Assembly: GCA_900544265.1 (NCBI GenBank)
Contig: UQUQ01000003.1
Coordinates: forward strand, 69,834 to 133,833
Origin: an uncultured Alistipes sp.
GTDB taxonomy: Bacteria > Bacteroidota > Bacteroidia > Bacteroidales > Rikenellaceae
Reading direction: 5' to 3'
DNA length: 64,000 bases
Position 1 is the stretch's first letter, and each line of letters begins with the position of its first letter. The notes beneath the pieces are model-generated. The model was not told the origin of the DNA. It searched no databases and saw only the letters and a list, made by a program, of their open reading frames with translations. Shown in pieces: positions 44,958-53,321 of this stretch. The translations under genes were made by a program, and so were the position numbers.

Positions 44958-44971
44958 ATGCAAAACAACCC

Positions 44972-45265
44972 ATGAAAGCAGTATTTCTCTCCTACAACCA
45001 GGCGCTGACCGACCGCGTGAACGCCATTCTGGACGGACAGGGCATCCGCGGCTTCACGCGCTGGGCGCTGACCGAGGGGCGCGGATCGGTCGACGGCGAA
45101 CCCCACTACGGCACGCATGCGTGGCCCTCGGTGAACGCCTCGATCCTGGCCATCGTCGGTGACGAGCAGGTCGCGCCGCTGCTCGAAGCCTTCCGCGCGA
45201 TGGACGAGGCGACGCGCATGCAGGGATCGCGCGCCTTCGTCTGGAACATCGAGCAGGCGATGTAA
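44972..45265 (+). CDS. PG0541 family transporter-associated protein
   Basis: 97 residues beginning MKAVFLSYNQALTDRVNAILDGQGIRGFTRW. The ferredoxin-like alternation and the HYGTHAWPSVNASILAIV segment fit the PII-like PG0541 family, known from Bacteroidetes genes following RND pumps. Its role is unknown; by analogy with PII proteins it could sense a ligand and bind the pump (inference). It starts 14 bases after the permease stop, last gene of the operon. Confidence 0.8.
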   Translation: MKAVFLSYNQALTDRVNAILDGQGIRGFTRWALTEGRGSVDGEPHYGTHAWPSVNASILAIVGDEQVAPLLEAFRAMDEATRMQGSRAFVWNIEQAM

Positions 45266-45296
45266 CCGCACCGCTCTCACGCCATGAGCTTCCCCA

Positions 45297-45468
45297 CCGG
45301 GGCCCCATCAGAGCGCTCCGCCGCCGAGGCTCCATCCGAGAACGCCCCACCGCCGGAACTTCCCCCTTCCGTGAATGCTCCCCGCCGGGACTTCCTCTCC
45401 TGTGAGGGCTTCCCACCGGCCCCCTTGCGTGAATACTCCCCGCCGGGGCCCCATCAGAGCGCTCCGCC
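45297..45468. repeat. 26-bp exact direct repeat pair
   Basis: CCGGGGCCCCATCAGAGCGC... (26 bases) at 45297-45322 and again at 45443-45468. Between them TGAATGCTCCCCGCCGGG-like words also recur. Confidence 0.85.
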
Positions 45469-45488
45469 TCCCCTCCTCCGACAACGGA

Positions 45489-45521
45489 AGAGCCCGGACG
45501 TTGATCGTCCGGGCTCTTTTT
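45489..45521 (+). terminator. terminator of the efflux operon
   Basis: 12-bp stem AGAGCCCGGACG / CGTCCGGGCTCT with loop TTGAT, followed by TTTTG. Confidence 0.85.
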
Positions 45522-45543
45522 GCACGTTGACGCGCGGTGCACG

Positions 45544-47232
45544 TCAGGCGGCCGTGGCGTTCTCGAGCTTGCGCATGATCGAGAAGATGAAGAGCGCCGA
45601 GAGCAGGCACAGCACGATCAGCACGCTCCAAACCATCCACAGCGCCATGCCGCTGCCCCAGAGGTAGCCGATGAGCGACGTGGCGTAATTGCCGATGGCC
45701 GTGGCGGCGAACCAGCAGCCCATCATCATGCCCTTGTACTTCGGGGGCGCCACCTTCGAGACGAACGAGATACCCATCGGCGAGAGGAGCAGCTCGGCGA
45801 AGGTCAGCACCAGATAGGTCGAGATCAGCCAGTTCTGCGACACGAACATGTTGCTCGCACCGGCAGCCTTCACCTCGGCGGGCGACATCAGACCCATCGA
45901 GCCGATCGTCAGGATGAGGAAGCCGCCGGCGGCGATAATCATACCCATTCCGATCTTGCGCGGAGCCGAGGGCTCCTTGCCGCGGCGGGCGAGCGCCGTG
46001 AAGATGGCCACCGAGATCGGGGTCAGACCCACGACATAAAAGGGGTTGAACTGCTGGAACTCCTGCGGCAGGATGTGCACCGGATCAGGCGTAATCGTGT
46101 AGCGGTAGATCAGTACGCCGACGGCTACGGCCACGGCGGCGGCGCTGATGATCTTGCCGCGTCCCTTGTCCGACTGGAAGAAGCCCACCAGGCCGTAGAC
46201 GCCGACGAGCACCAGCACGAGGTTGAAGATGTCGAAGCCCATGCGCGTGACACCCGTTGCCTCGGAGGTCGTGTAGTCGCGGGCGAAGAAGGTCATCGTC
46301 GAGCCGTTCTGGTGGAAGGCCATCCAGAAGAAGATCACCACGGCAAAGACGAGCATCAGGGCCGTGATGCGCGACTTGGTCTGTGCGGGGGTCAGCTCGG
46401 CAGCCTTGACACCGGCGGCCGAAGCGGCGGCAGCCTGCTGCTTGGCCGTCACGTCGGCATGCTTGAAGGTCTTGCGGAAGCCGACATAGATCAGGTAGGA
46501 GATGACAAGCGAGATGCACGCCACGCCGAAGCCCATGTTGTAGGCGCCGGAGAGCTTCTCGATGTAGTGGTGCGAGAACTCGCCCAGATCGGAGGCCGAA
46601 GCACCCATCGACGCGGCCAGCTCCTGCAGCTTGGCCAGCGGCTCGGCCGGCATCTTGTCGCCCAGCTCCATGTACTGGTGCGCGAGGGCCGGGATCTGTC
46701 CGTTGTAGACCAGGCCGTCCTGCGCGAGGAAGTGGTTGGTGATCCACGTGGCCATCGACGGCGCGAACATCGCACCGATGTTGATCGCCATGTAGAAGAT
46801 CGAGAAGGCGTTGTCGCGCTTGGCCTGGTAGGCCGGATCGTCGTAGAGGTTGCCCACGAGCACCTGGAGGTTACCCTTGAAAAGGCCCGTACCGCAGGCG
46901 ATGAGCGCCAGAGCCCCGAACATCAGCGCCTTGCCCGCAAAGCCCGGTCCCGTCGGGATGGAGAGCAGCGCATAGCCGCCGAACATCACGAAAATTCCCA
47001 GCGTGACCATCTTGCCGAAGCCGAACTTGTCGGCCAGAATGCCGCCGAAGAAGGGCATGAAGTAGACCGCGGCGAGGAAAATACCGTAAATCTGGGTGGT
47101 TGCGGCCTCGGTGTAACCGAATTTCGCCTGCAGGAAGAGCGTGAAGATCGCAAGCATCGTGTAGTACCCGAACCGCTCACCCGTATTGGCGAGAGAGAGG
47201 GCGTACAAACCTTTGGGTTGTCCTTTGAACAT
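45544..47232 (-). CDS. proton-dependent peptide transporter (POT/PTR2 family)
   Basis: 562 residues with about 14 hydrophobic helices. SLANTGERFGYYTMLAIFTLFLQ is the E-x-x-E-R-F-x-Y-Y-type POT motif of helix 1 (here with a single GERFGYY). GGILADKFGFGKMVTLG and KGNLQVLVGNLYDD (FKGN-type PTR2 signature) follow. It imports di- and tripeptides by proton symport. Own promoter, divergent from glgB. Confidence 0.93.
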   Translation of the reverse strand: MFKGQPKGLYALSLANTGERFGYYTMLAIFTLFLQAKFGYTEAATTQIYGIFLAAVYFMPFFGGILADKFGFGKMVTLGIFVMFGGYALLSIPTGPGFAGKALMFGALALIACGTGLFKGNLQVLVGNLYDDPAYQAKRDNAFSIFYMAINIGAMFAPSMATWITNHFLAQDGLVYNGQIPALAHQYMELGDKMPAEPLAKLQELAASMGASASDLGEFSHHYIEKLSGAYNMGFGVACISLVISYLIYVGFRKTFKHADVTAKQQAAAASAAGVKAAELTPAQTKSRITALMLVFAVVIFFWMAFHQNGSTMTFFARDYTTSEATGVTRMGFDIFNLVLVLVGVYGLVGFFQSDKGRGKIISAAAVAVAVGVLIYRYTITPDPVHILPQEFQQFNPFYVVGLTPISVAIFTALARRGKEPSAPRKIGMGMIIAAGGFLILTIGSMGLMSPAEVKAAGASNMFVSQNWLISTYLVLTFAELLLSPMGISFVSKVAPPKYKGMMMGCWFAATAIGNYATSLIGYLWGSGMALWMVWSVLIVLCLLSALFIFSIMRKLENATAA

Positions 47233-47276
47233 AGTTGTTTTTTGGTTTTAGAGGTGATTCTGGTTTTGTCCGAGGA

Positions 47277-47284
47277 CAAATATA
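47277..47284 (-). promoter_or_regulatory. -7 promoter box for the POT transporter gene
   Basis: TATATTTG on the minus strand; 13 bases from the divergent box at 47298-47305. Confidence 0.6.
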
Positions 47285-47297
47285 GAAAAATTTTGAT

Positions 47298-47305
47298 TAT
47301 ATTTG
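47298..47305 (+). promoter_or_regulatory. -7 promoter box for glgB
   Basis: TATATTTG, 19 bases before the ATG. Confidence 0.65.
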
Positions 47306-47324
47306 TATAAAACCCCACCCCGTT

Positions 47325-49361
47325 ATGGAAAAAACCCCCGAAATACTTCCGATCGTCGAACGCGACGAATGGCTGCGCCCCGTTGCCGGCGCCATCGCCG
47401 CCCGACACCGCCGCTACCTCGACAAACTCGCCGCAATCGAACGCGGCGCCGGTTCGATCGTCGACTACGCCAACGGCTACCGCTACTACGGCTGGCAGTG
47501 GGACGAGACGCTCGACGGCTGGTGGCTGCGCGAGTGGCTGCCCGGCGCCGAGGATGTCTACGTCTTCGGCGACTTCAACAACTGGCAGCGCACCGAAATC
47601 CGCATGCACAAGGACGCCGCGGGCGTCTGGAGCGCCTTCTTCCCCGCGGCGATGTACCGCGACCGCCTGACGCACGGCTCGCTCTACAAGATCCACGTCC
47701 ACGGCCAGAACGGCTGGCTCGACCGCATTCCGGCCTATGCGCGCCGCGTCGTGCAGGACGACGCCACGAAGAACTACACGGCGCAGTTCTGGAACCCCGC
47801 CGAGCCGTTCGACTGGCGCGGCGACGCATTCGACGCCTCGCGGATCGGCAGCCTGCTCATCTACGAGGCCCATGTGGGCATGGCCCAGGAGCGCGAGGGC
47901 GTGGGCACCTACCGCGAATTCACCGAGAAGATCCTCCCGATCATCAAGCGCGACGGCTACAACGCCGTGCAGCTGATGGCCATCGCCGAGCACCCCTACT
48001 ACGGGTCGTTCGGCTACCACGTGTCGAGCTTCTTCGCCCCCTCGTCGCGCTTCGGCACCCCCGAGGAGCTCAAGGAGCTCGTGCGCCGCGCCCACGAAAT
48101 GGGGCTGGCGGTCATCATGGACCTCGTGCACGCGCACTACGTCAAGAACCTCAACGAGGGAATCAACGAACTCGACGGCACGGACCACCTCTACTCGCTG
48201 CCGGGCGAGGCGGGCAACCAGCCCTACTGGGACTCGAAGCTCTTCGACTACGGGCGCCCCGAAGTGCAGCACTTCCTGCTCTCGAACGTCAAGTACTGGC
48301 TCGACGAGTACCACTTCGACGGCTTCCGCTTCGACGGCGTGACCTCGATGATCTACCACCACCACGGCTACGTCGACTTCGACAGCCGCGACCGCTTCTT
48401 CGACGGCGGGGTCAACAACGACGCACTGGACTACCTCACGCTGGCCAACCGCCTGATCCACGACTTCCGGCCCGCGGCCGTGACCATCGCCGAGGACGTG
48501 AGCGGCATGCCGGGCATGTGCAGTCCGATCGACGACGGCGGCATCGGCTTCGACTACCGCCTCGGCATGGCCATCCCGGACTTCTGGATCAAACTGCTGA
48601 AGGACGTTCCCGACGAGGAGTGGAACATCTGGGAGATGTGGTCCGTGATGACCAACCGCCTGCCCGAGGTGAAGACCGTGGCCTACGCCGAGTCGCACGA
48701 CCAGGCGCTCGTGGGAGACAAAACGATCGCCTTCCGACTGATGGACAAGGAGATGTACTTCCACATGGACCGCGCGTCGGAAAACCTCATCATCGACCGC
48801 GGCATGGCGCTGCACAAGATGATCCGCCTGATGACCATCTCGACGGGCGGGCAGGCCTACCTCAACTTCATGGGCAACGAGTTCGGACACCCCGAGTGGA
48901 TCGACTTCCCGCGCGAGGGCAACGGCTGGAGCTACGCCCACGCCCGGCGGCTGTGGTCGCTCTCGCGCAACAAGCTGCTGCGCTACTCGTGGCTCGGAGA
49001 CTTCGACCGGGCGATGATCCGCCTCGTCAAGAAATACAAGGTGCTCGCCGACGGCTACGCCTGGAACCAGCTCATGGACGAGCAGAACAAGACGATGGTC
49101 TTCTCGCACGGGCGGCTGCTCTTCGTCTTCAACTGGCACCCCACGGCCTCGATTCCCGACTACGAGCTGCCCGTCCCGGCACCGGGACGCTACGTTCCGA
49201 TCCTCTCGACCGACGAAAAGCGCTTCGGCGGGCAGGAGCGGCAGGCAATGGATGTCGAGCACTTCTCGTTCAACATCCACGGCGACGACGGCCGCGACTA
49301 CCCCCGCATCCGCATCTACAATACCTCGCGCACGGCAACGGTCTACCTGCGCAAACGGTAA
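47325..49361 (+). CDS. glgB: 1,4-alpha-glucan branching enzyme (GH13, eukaryotic-type)
   Basis: 678 residues. The N-terminal CBM48-like domain has WLPGAEDVYVFGDFNNWQ (about 65-85). The GH13 barrel follows, with DLVHAHYVKN (region I), FDGFRFDGVTSM (region II, nucleophile Asp), TIAEDVSGMPG (region III, acid Glu) and YAESHDQALVG (region IV). The size and the VTSMIYHHHG sequence fit the GBE1-like branch found in eukaryotes and Bacteroidetes rather than E. coli GlgB. It adds alpha-1,6 branches to glycogen. No other glycogen gene is adjacent. Confidence 0.94.
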   Translation: MEKTPEILPIVERDEWLRPVAGAIAARHRRYLDKLAAIERGAGSIVDYANGYRYYGWQWDETLDGWWLREWLPGAEDVYVFGDFNNWQRTEIRMHKDAAGVWSAFFPAAMYRDRLTHGSLYKIHVHGQNGWLDRIPAYARRVVQDDATKNYTAQFWNPAEPFDWRGDAFDASRIGSLLIYEAHVGMAQEREGVGTYREFTEKILPIIKRDGYNAVQLMAIAEHPYYGSFGYHVSSFFAPSSRFGTPEELKELVRRAHEMGLAVIMDLVHAHYVKNLNEGINELDGTDHLYSLPGEAGNQPYWDSKLFDYGRPEVQHFLLSNVKYWLDEYHFDGFRFDGVTSMIYHHHGYVDFDSRDRFFDGGVNNDALDYLTLANRLIHDFRPAAVTIAEDVSGMPGMCSPIDDGGIGFDYRLGMAIPDFWIKLLKDVPDEEWNIWEMWSVMTNRLPEVKTVAYAESHDQALVGDKTIAFRLMDKEMYFHMDRASENLIIDRGMALHKMIRLMTISTGGQAYLNFMGNEFGHPEWIDFPREGNGWSYAHARRLWSLSRNKLLRYSWLGDFDRAMIRLVKKYKVLADGYAWNQLMDEQNKTMVFSHGRLLFVFNWHPTASIPDYELPVPAPGRYVPILSTDEKRFGGQERQAMDVEHFSFNIHGDDGRDYPRIRIYNTSRTATVYLRKR

Positions 49362-49409
49362 CCACCCCGGCCGCCGCACGCAGCGCCGCTTCCCGGCGGC
49401 ACAGACAGA

Positions 49410-49449
49410 CGGAGCACCCCGGCGAATCGTCGCCGGGGTGCTCCGTTTT
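49410..49449 (+). terminator. rho-independent terminator of glgB
   Basis: 16-bp perfect stem (49410-49425 with 49430-49445), loop ATCG, followed by TTTT. Confidence 0.85.
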
Positions 49450-49562
49450 CGGGCCGGAAGGGCTGCGGCGCCGACCGGGCCACAGACAGGCGGAACGCAG
49501 GGGCCGCATCGGCCGAAAAGAGGCCAGACCCCATGCCGCACCTGCGCAGGACTTCGCCGCCG

Positions 49563-50873
49563 CTACTTCGCCGTGATGCGCCGCACGGCCTCGCCGACAC
49601 GTTCGTAGAGCGACGGGAGGTCGATGTGCAGCAGGCGGCGGTTCTCGACGACGAGGCGTCCGTCGACCACGACCGTCTCGACGTCGGCGGCCTTGCCGCA
49701 GTAGACCAGGTTCGAGACAATATCGTGCACGGGCTGCAGGTGGGGCTTCTGCAGGTCGATGACGATCACGTCGGCCAGTGCCCCTTCGCGCAGCACGCCC
49801 AGCTCGCCGTCGGCACACCCCATCGCACGGGCGCCGTTGGCCGTGGCCAGCCGGAGGGCTTCGTATGCCGGCAGGACGCAGGGATCGCCCGTGGCCGACT
49901 TCTGCAGGAAGGCCGCCGTGCGCAACTCCTCCCACATGTCGAGGTCGTTGTTCGAGCAGGTGCCGTCGGTGGCGACCGTCACCAGCGCTCCCCGTTCGAT
50001 CATCCGTGCAACGGGGGCCACGCCGCTCGAGATCTTCATGTTGCTCTGCGGGTTGTGCGACACCGTAACGCCGCGATCGACGAGGGTGGCGATGTCGGCC
50101 TCGTCGACATGGACGCAGTGCGCGCCGATGCAGCGCGGCGAGAGCAGCCCCAGCCGGTCGAGGTGTCCGACAGGGGTCGCACCGTAGCGTTCGCGCACGA
50201 TGCGCACCTCGTCGCGCGTCTCGGCGATGTGGGTCATCATCATCAGCCCGTAGCGGTCGCAGAGCTCCTTGCCGCGCAGCAGGTTCTCGGGCGAGACCGT
50301 ATAGGGGGCATGGGGCGCCACGGCGATCCGCACGCGGTCACAGCCGGCGGCTTGCTCCACAGCCCGTTCGACCTGCGGGAAGACCTCGTCGATGTTATTG
50401 TCGAAATAGTTGCAGCCGAGCAGCGCGCGGATGCCCGTGCGCCCGGCCACCTCGACGCAGCGGTCCTGGAAGTAGTACATGTCGACGACCGACGTCACGC
50501 CGCCCAGCAGCAGCTCGGCGATGCCGAGCTCCATGCCCAGTGCCACGTCGTCGGGCGTCTGCCGCGCCTCGAAGGGCCAGATGTAGTCGTGCAGCCACGA
50601 CATCAGCGCAATGTCGTCGGCATAGCTGCGCTGCAGCGTCATGGCGATGTGGCAATGGGTATTGACAAGGCCCGGCATGACGAGCTTGCCGCGGCAGTCG
50701 ATCTCGTGCAGGTCGGGATGTGCCGCACGGAAGTCCTCCGCCGCGGCATCCGACGCCGAGACGAGCGCAATGCGGTTGCCGACGACTCCCACCGATCCCG
50801 TAAAGGTGCGGGAGGCATCGGCCGAGCCGGTCATCGGCAGCACGGTGGCATGCGAAAAGAGAATGGCATTCAT
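49563..50873 (-). CDS. amidohydrolase, MTA/SAH deaminase-like (TRZ/ATZ family)
   Basis: 436 residues. The metal ligands are in NTHCHIAM (HxH, about 68-72), THIAETRDE and ATDGTCSNNDLDMWEEL (Asp). HAPYTVSPENL is typical of the S-adenosylhomocysteine/methylthioadenosine deaminase subfamily. It deaminates an adenosine- or triazine-like ring (substrate inferred). A start at 50918 adds an unrelated leader and is rejected. It lies 133 bases after the DUF1573 gene and may be the last gene of the tamB-led unit. Confidence 0.85.
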   Translation of the reverse strand: MNAILFSHATVLPMTGSADASRTFTGSVGVVGNRIALVSASDAAAEDFRAAHPDLHEIDCRGKLVMPGLVNTHCHIAMTLQRSYADDIALMSWLHDYIWPFEARQTPDDVALGMELGIAELLLGGVTSVVDMYYFQDRCVEVAGRTGIRALLGCNYFDNNIDEVFPQVERAVEQAAGCDRVRIAVAPHAPYTVSPENLLRGKELCDRYGLMMMTHIAETRDEVRIVRERYGATPVGHLDRLGLLSPRCIGAHCVHVDEADIATLVDRGVTVSHNPQSNMKISSGVAPVARMIERGALVTVATDGTCSNNDLDMWEELRTAAFLQKSATGDPCVLPAYEALRLATANGARAMGCADGELGVLREGALADVIVIDLQKPHLQPVHDIVSNLVYCGKAADVETVVVDGRLVVENRRLLHIDLPSLYERVGEAVRRITAK

Positions 50874-51006
50874 ATTGTCGTATTGTGCTTCTGGTGCGGT
50901 CCGCCCGGAAGGAGGCATGCCGCCGCGCCCGCTGGCGGAGGAGGCGACGACGCCCGCGGCGGCAGGTGTTTCCTGCCGTTGCGACCGACGGACCGGACCG
51001 GGTTCG

Positions 51007-51513
51007 TTATTTGTATTTCACCTTGACCTTCCCGTCCCTGACCTTGGTCCGGGGCTGCTGCTCGATCGCACAGCCCTGCACGACAAGCAGGTCATCGCCC
51101 GCCTCGGCATTGGACTGGATGCGGATCACCTTGTGGAAGGTGCCCGGCTCGCTCTTGTGGGGCTGGTAGGTGATGCGGATCACCCCCTCGCCGCCCGGTG
51201 CAACGGGACGTTTCGGGAACGACGCCTTGACGCACGAGCACGACGTGATGACGCGCAGCACGACCAGCGGCTCCGTGCCCTCGTTGCGGAAGCGGAAGTC
51301 GTGCGTCACGTCGCCGCCCTTGCGCGGCACGTCGCCGACATTCCACAGCGTCTCGGCCAGGCGCAGCACCGCCCCTTCGGCAGCCGGAGCCTCCCCGGCG
51401 GCCGGAGCAGCCGGGTTGCCGGCGCTCACCGGTGCGGACGGCCGTCGGTCGTCCTGCGCACGAACGCCTGCGCAGAGCAGGCAGCAGATAAGGATCAGTA
51501 AAGTCGGTTTCAT
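51007..51513 (-). CDS. DUF1573 secreted protein
   Basis: 168 residues with a signal peptide (MKPTLLILICCLLCAGVRAQ) and one DUF1573 Ig-like domain: ETLWNVGDVPRKGGDVTHDFRFRNEGTEPLVVLRVITSCSCVKASFPKRPVAPGGEGVI. The CSC pair in TSCSC is characteristic of the family, whose function is unknown. It follows the TonB-like gene by 12 bases. Confidence 0.9.
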   Translation of the reverse strand: MKPTLLILICCLLCAGVRAQDDRRPSAPVSAGNPAAPAAGEAPAAEGAVLRLAETLWNVGDVPRKGGDVTHDFRFRNEGTEPLVVLRVITSCSCVKASFPKRPVAPGGEGVIRITYQPHKSEPGTFHKVIRIQSNAEAGDDLLVVQGCAIEQQPRTKVRDGKVKVKYK

Positions 51514-51525
51514 CCGATTCGGGTA

Positions 51526-52206
51526 TTATTCCATCCGGAAAATGTAGGTTATGGTTCCGCCCTGCACGGCGGCGCGGCTCTCCGTGAAGCGGGCCTTGCG
51601 CGCGGCGGCAAGCGCCGCGTCGATCAGCGCCGCATCGCTCTCGGTCGAGCCCTTGGGTTCGTAGGCGGCGCTCGTGACCCGGCCCGCGGCGTCCACCGTC
51701 ACGCGCACGACGATCTTGCCGCTCTTCGAGCCGGGATACGACGGTTTGGGCAGGGCGCCCACCAGTCCGCGGCCCTGCAACCCCTTGTCGAGCTGGTCCA
51801 GCCCGTCGGGATTGAGCCCGCGGCCCGTGCCGGAGGCTTTGTCTTCGCCCTCGGGCGCCTGCGGGTTACCCGCATTGTCGGGCTCGTCCACGCCCCCCTT
51901 GCTCATCTTGAAGAGCGCCCGCGGATTGGGCGTCTGCGTCACCTCGTCGCGGCCGTCCGCCTGGGCCGTCCACTCCTCGGGTGCCGCCGTCTGGTGCACT
52001 CGCGGCTCCTCGGCCGTCTTCACCGGCGTGGGCGGCTCCTCGGGTTCGGTCAGCTCGATCTCCATCATCTGGCCGACGGCGGGCGCCGGACGGCTGAAGT
52101 CGAACGACACGAACGCGAACGAGCCCCCCAGCAGCAGCAGGTAGAGTGCCGCCGCCAGAAGCGCCCAGCGCCGGGGCCTGCGGTCGTTCGGATCGTAATA
52201 GTGCAT
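51526..52206 (-). CDS. TonB-like energy transducer
   Basis: 226 residues. One N-terminal transmembrane segment (about 14-34, RWALLAAALYLLLLGGSFAFV) is followed by a Pro/Glu-rich linker (PAVGQMMEIELTEPEEPPTP). The C-terminal TonB domain reads PSYPGSKSGKIVVRVTVDAAGRVTSAAYEPKGSTESDAALIDAALAAARKARF. TonB proteins carry proton-motive energy from ExbB-ExbD to the outer membrane. Fits between ExbD and DUF1573 in one transcript. Confidence 0.9.
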   Translation of the reverse strand: MHYYDPNDRRPRRWALLAAALYLLLLGGSFAFVSFDFSRPAPAVGQMMEIELTEPEEPPTPVKTAEEPRVHQTAAPEEWTAQADGRDEVTQTPNPRALFKMSKGGVDEPDNAGNPQAPEGEDKASGTGRGLNPDGLDQLDKGLQGRGLVGALPKPSYPGSKSGKIVVRVTVDAAGRVTSAAYEPKGSTESDAALIDAALAAARKARFTESRAAVQGGTITYIFRME

Positions 52207-52209
52207 GAT

Positions 52210-52617
52210 CTATTCGGGTTGGGTCGCCGCCTGCAACTTGTAGCCGTTGCGCTTGGCGATGTTCATCACCTTGACCACCTCGTCCCAGACGACCGACTTC
52301 TCGGCGTGCAGCGAGACGGTCGGCTCCTGCTGTCCGTCGAGACGCGCGCGCAGGGCCTGCTCCACGCCGTCGAGCGAGCCGACCTCCTGCCGCTCGACGA
52401 AGTAGCGGTAGTGGCCCTGCCCCTCGTCCTTGATCGACACCGTGGTCATCGCCTTGTCCTTGAGCTGGTTCGAGCTCTTCGGCAGCATCAGCTTCAGGGC
52501 ATTGGGGTTGATGAGCGTCGTGGCGATCAGCAGGAACAGCAGCAGCAGGAACATCAGGTCGGTCATCGACGAGGCCGAGAAACTCTTGTCGACCTTCGAT
52601 CCGTGTTTGATTGCCAT
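52210..52617 (-). CDS. exbD: ExbD/TolR family biopolymer transporter
   Basis: 135 residues with a short cytoplasmic N-terminus, one transmembrane helix (SMTDLMFLLLLFLLIATTL, about 17-35) carrying the essential Asp after Thr, and a periplasmic domain. It forms the proton path with ExbB. It starts 6 bases after the ExbB stop. Confidence 0.93.
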   Translation of the reverse strand: MAIKHGSKVDKSFSASSMTDLMFLLLLFLLIATTLINPNALKLMLPKSSNQLKDKAMTTVSIKDEGQGHYRYFVERQEVGSLDGVEQALRARLDGQQEPTVSLHAEKSVVWDEVVKVMNIAKRNGYKLQAATQPE

Positions 52618-52623
52618 GGTCTG

Positions 52624-53298
52624 CTACTTTTGAACGGGTTGATTCAGAATGTCCATGAAGGCGATCGAGTTGGCCTCCATCTGGAAGACCAGCTTCTCGA
52701 TGCGGGCCACGAGGTAGTTGTAGCCGAAGTAGGCCGGGATGCCGACGATCAGACCGCCGACGGTCGTCACCATGGCCACGTACATGCCGCTGGCCAGCAG
52801 TCCGAGGTCCACCGTACCGCCCGCGGCCGACATGTCCATGAAGGTCTGCACCATGCCGAGCACCGTGCCGAGGAAACCGATCATCGGGGCGCCGCCGGCG
52901 ATCGTCGCCAGGAACGGCAGGCCGTTTTCGAGCTTCGAGACCTCGAGGTTGGCCACGTTCTCGATGGCCGACTGCACGTCGCTCATCGGACGGCCGATGC
53001 GCTCGATGCCCTTCTCGATCATGCGGGCGATCGGCGTGTCGGTCTTCTTGCAGAGGTTCACCGCCACGGCGATCTTGCCGTCGGAGATGTAGTCACGGAT
53101 GCGGTTCATGAAGTTCATGTCCAGCACCGACGCCTTGCGGATAGCCAGGAAGCGCTCGACGAAGATGAAGATCGTCACGCCGCCCAGCGCCAGCAGGGGC
53201 CACATCAGCCAACCGCCCTTCGTAAAGAGGGCCCACAGACCCATGCGGGTCTCCTCACTCACGGCCACCGCTTCGGCAGCCTGCAAAAATGTCATCAT
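52624..53298 (-). CDS. exbB: MotA/TolQ/ExbB proton channel protein
   Basis: 224 residues with three hydrophobic segments. GGWLMWPLLALGGVTIFIFVERFLAIRKA is the first and FLATIAGGAPMIGFLGTVLGMVQTF the canonical TolQ/ExbB second helix. VDLGLLASGMYVAMVTTVGGLIVGIPAYFGYNYL completes the family pattern. It starts 23 bases after the TamB stop, so it belongs to the same transcription unit. Confidence 0.93.
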   Translation of the reverse strand: MMTFLQAAEAVAVSEETRMGLWALFTKGGWLMWPLLALGGVTIFIFVERFLAIRKASVLDMNFMNRIRDYISDGKIAVAVNLCKKTDTPIARMIEKGIERIGRPMSDVQSAIENVANLEVSKLENGLPFLATIAGGAPMIGFLGTVLGMVQTFMDMSAAGGTVDLGLLASGMYVAMVTTVGGLIVGIPAYFGYNYLVARIEKLVFQMEANSIAFMDILNQPVQK

Positions 53299-53321
53299 AG
53301 TTCAGTTTGCGTTTGTTGTTT

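Noticed and set aside
41790..44963. 1057-codon open frame on the minus strand opposite the RND permease
   Set aside because: It mirrors the permease gene codon by codon. High third-position GC opens the complementary frame, and the protein is His/Asp/Arg/Val-rich with no domain. The same holds for the long plus-strand frame opposite tamB (54030-58034) and those opposite radA, trmN6 and SecDF.
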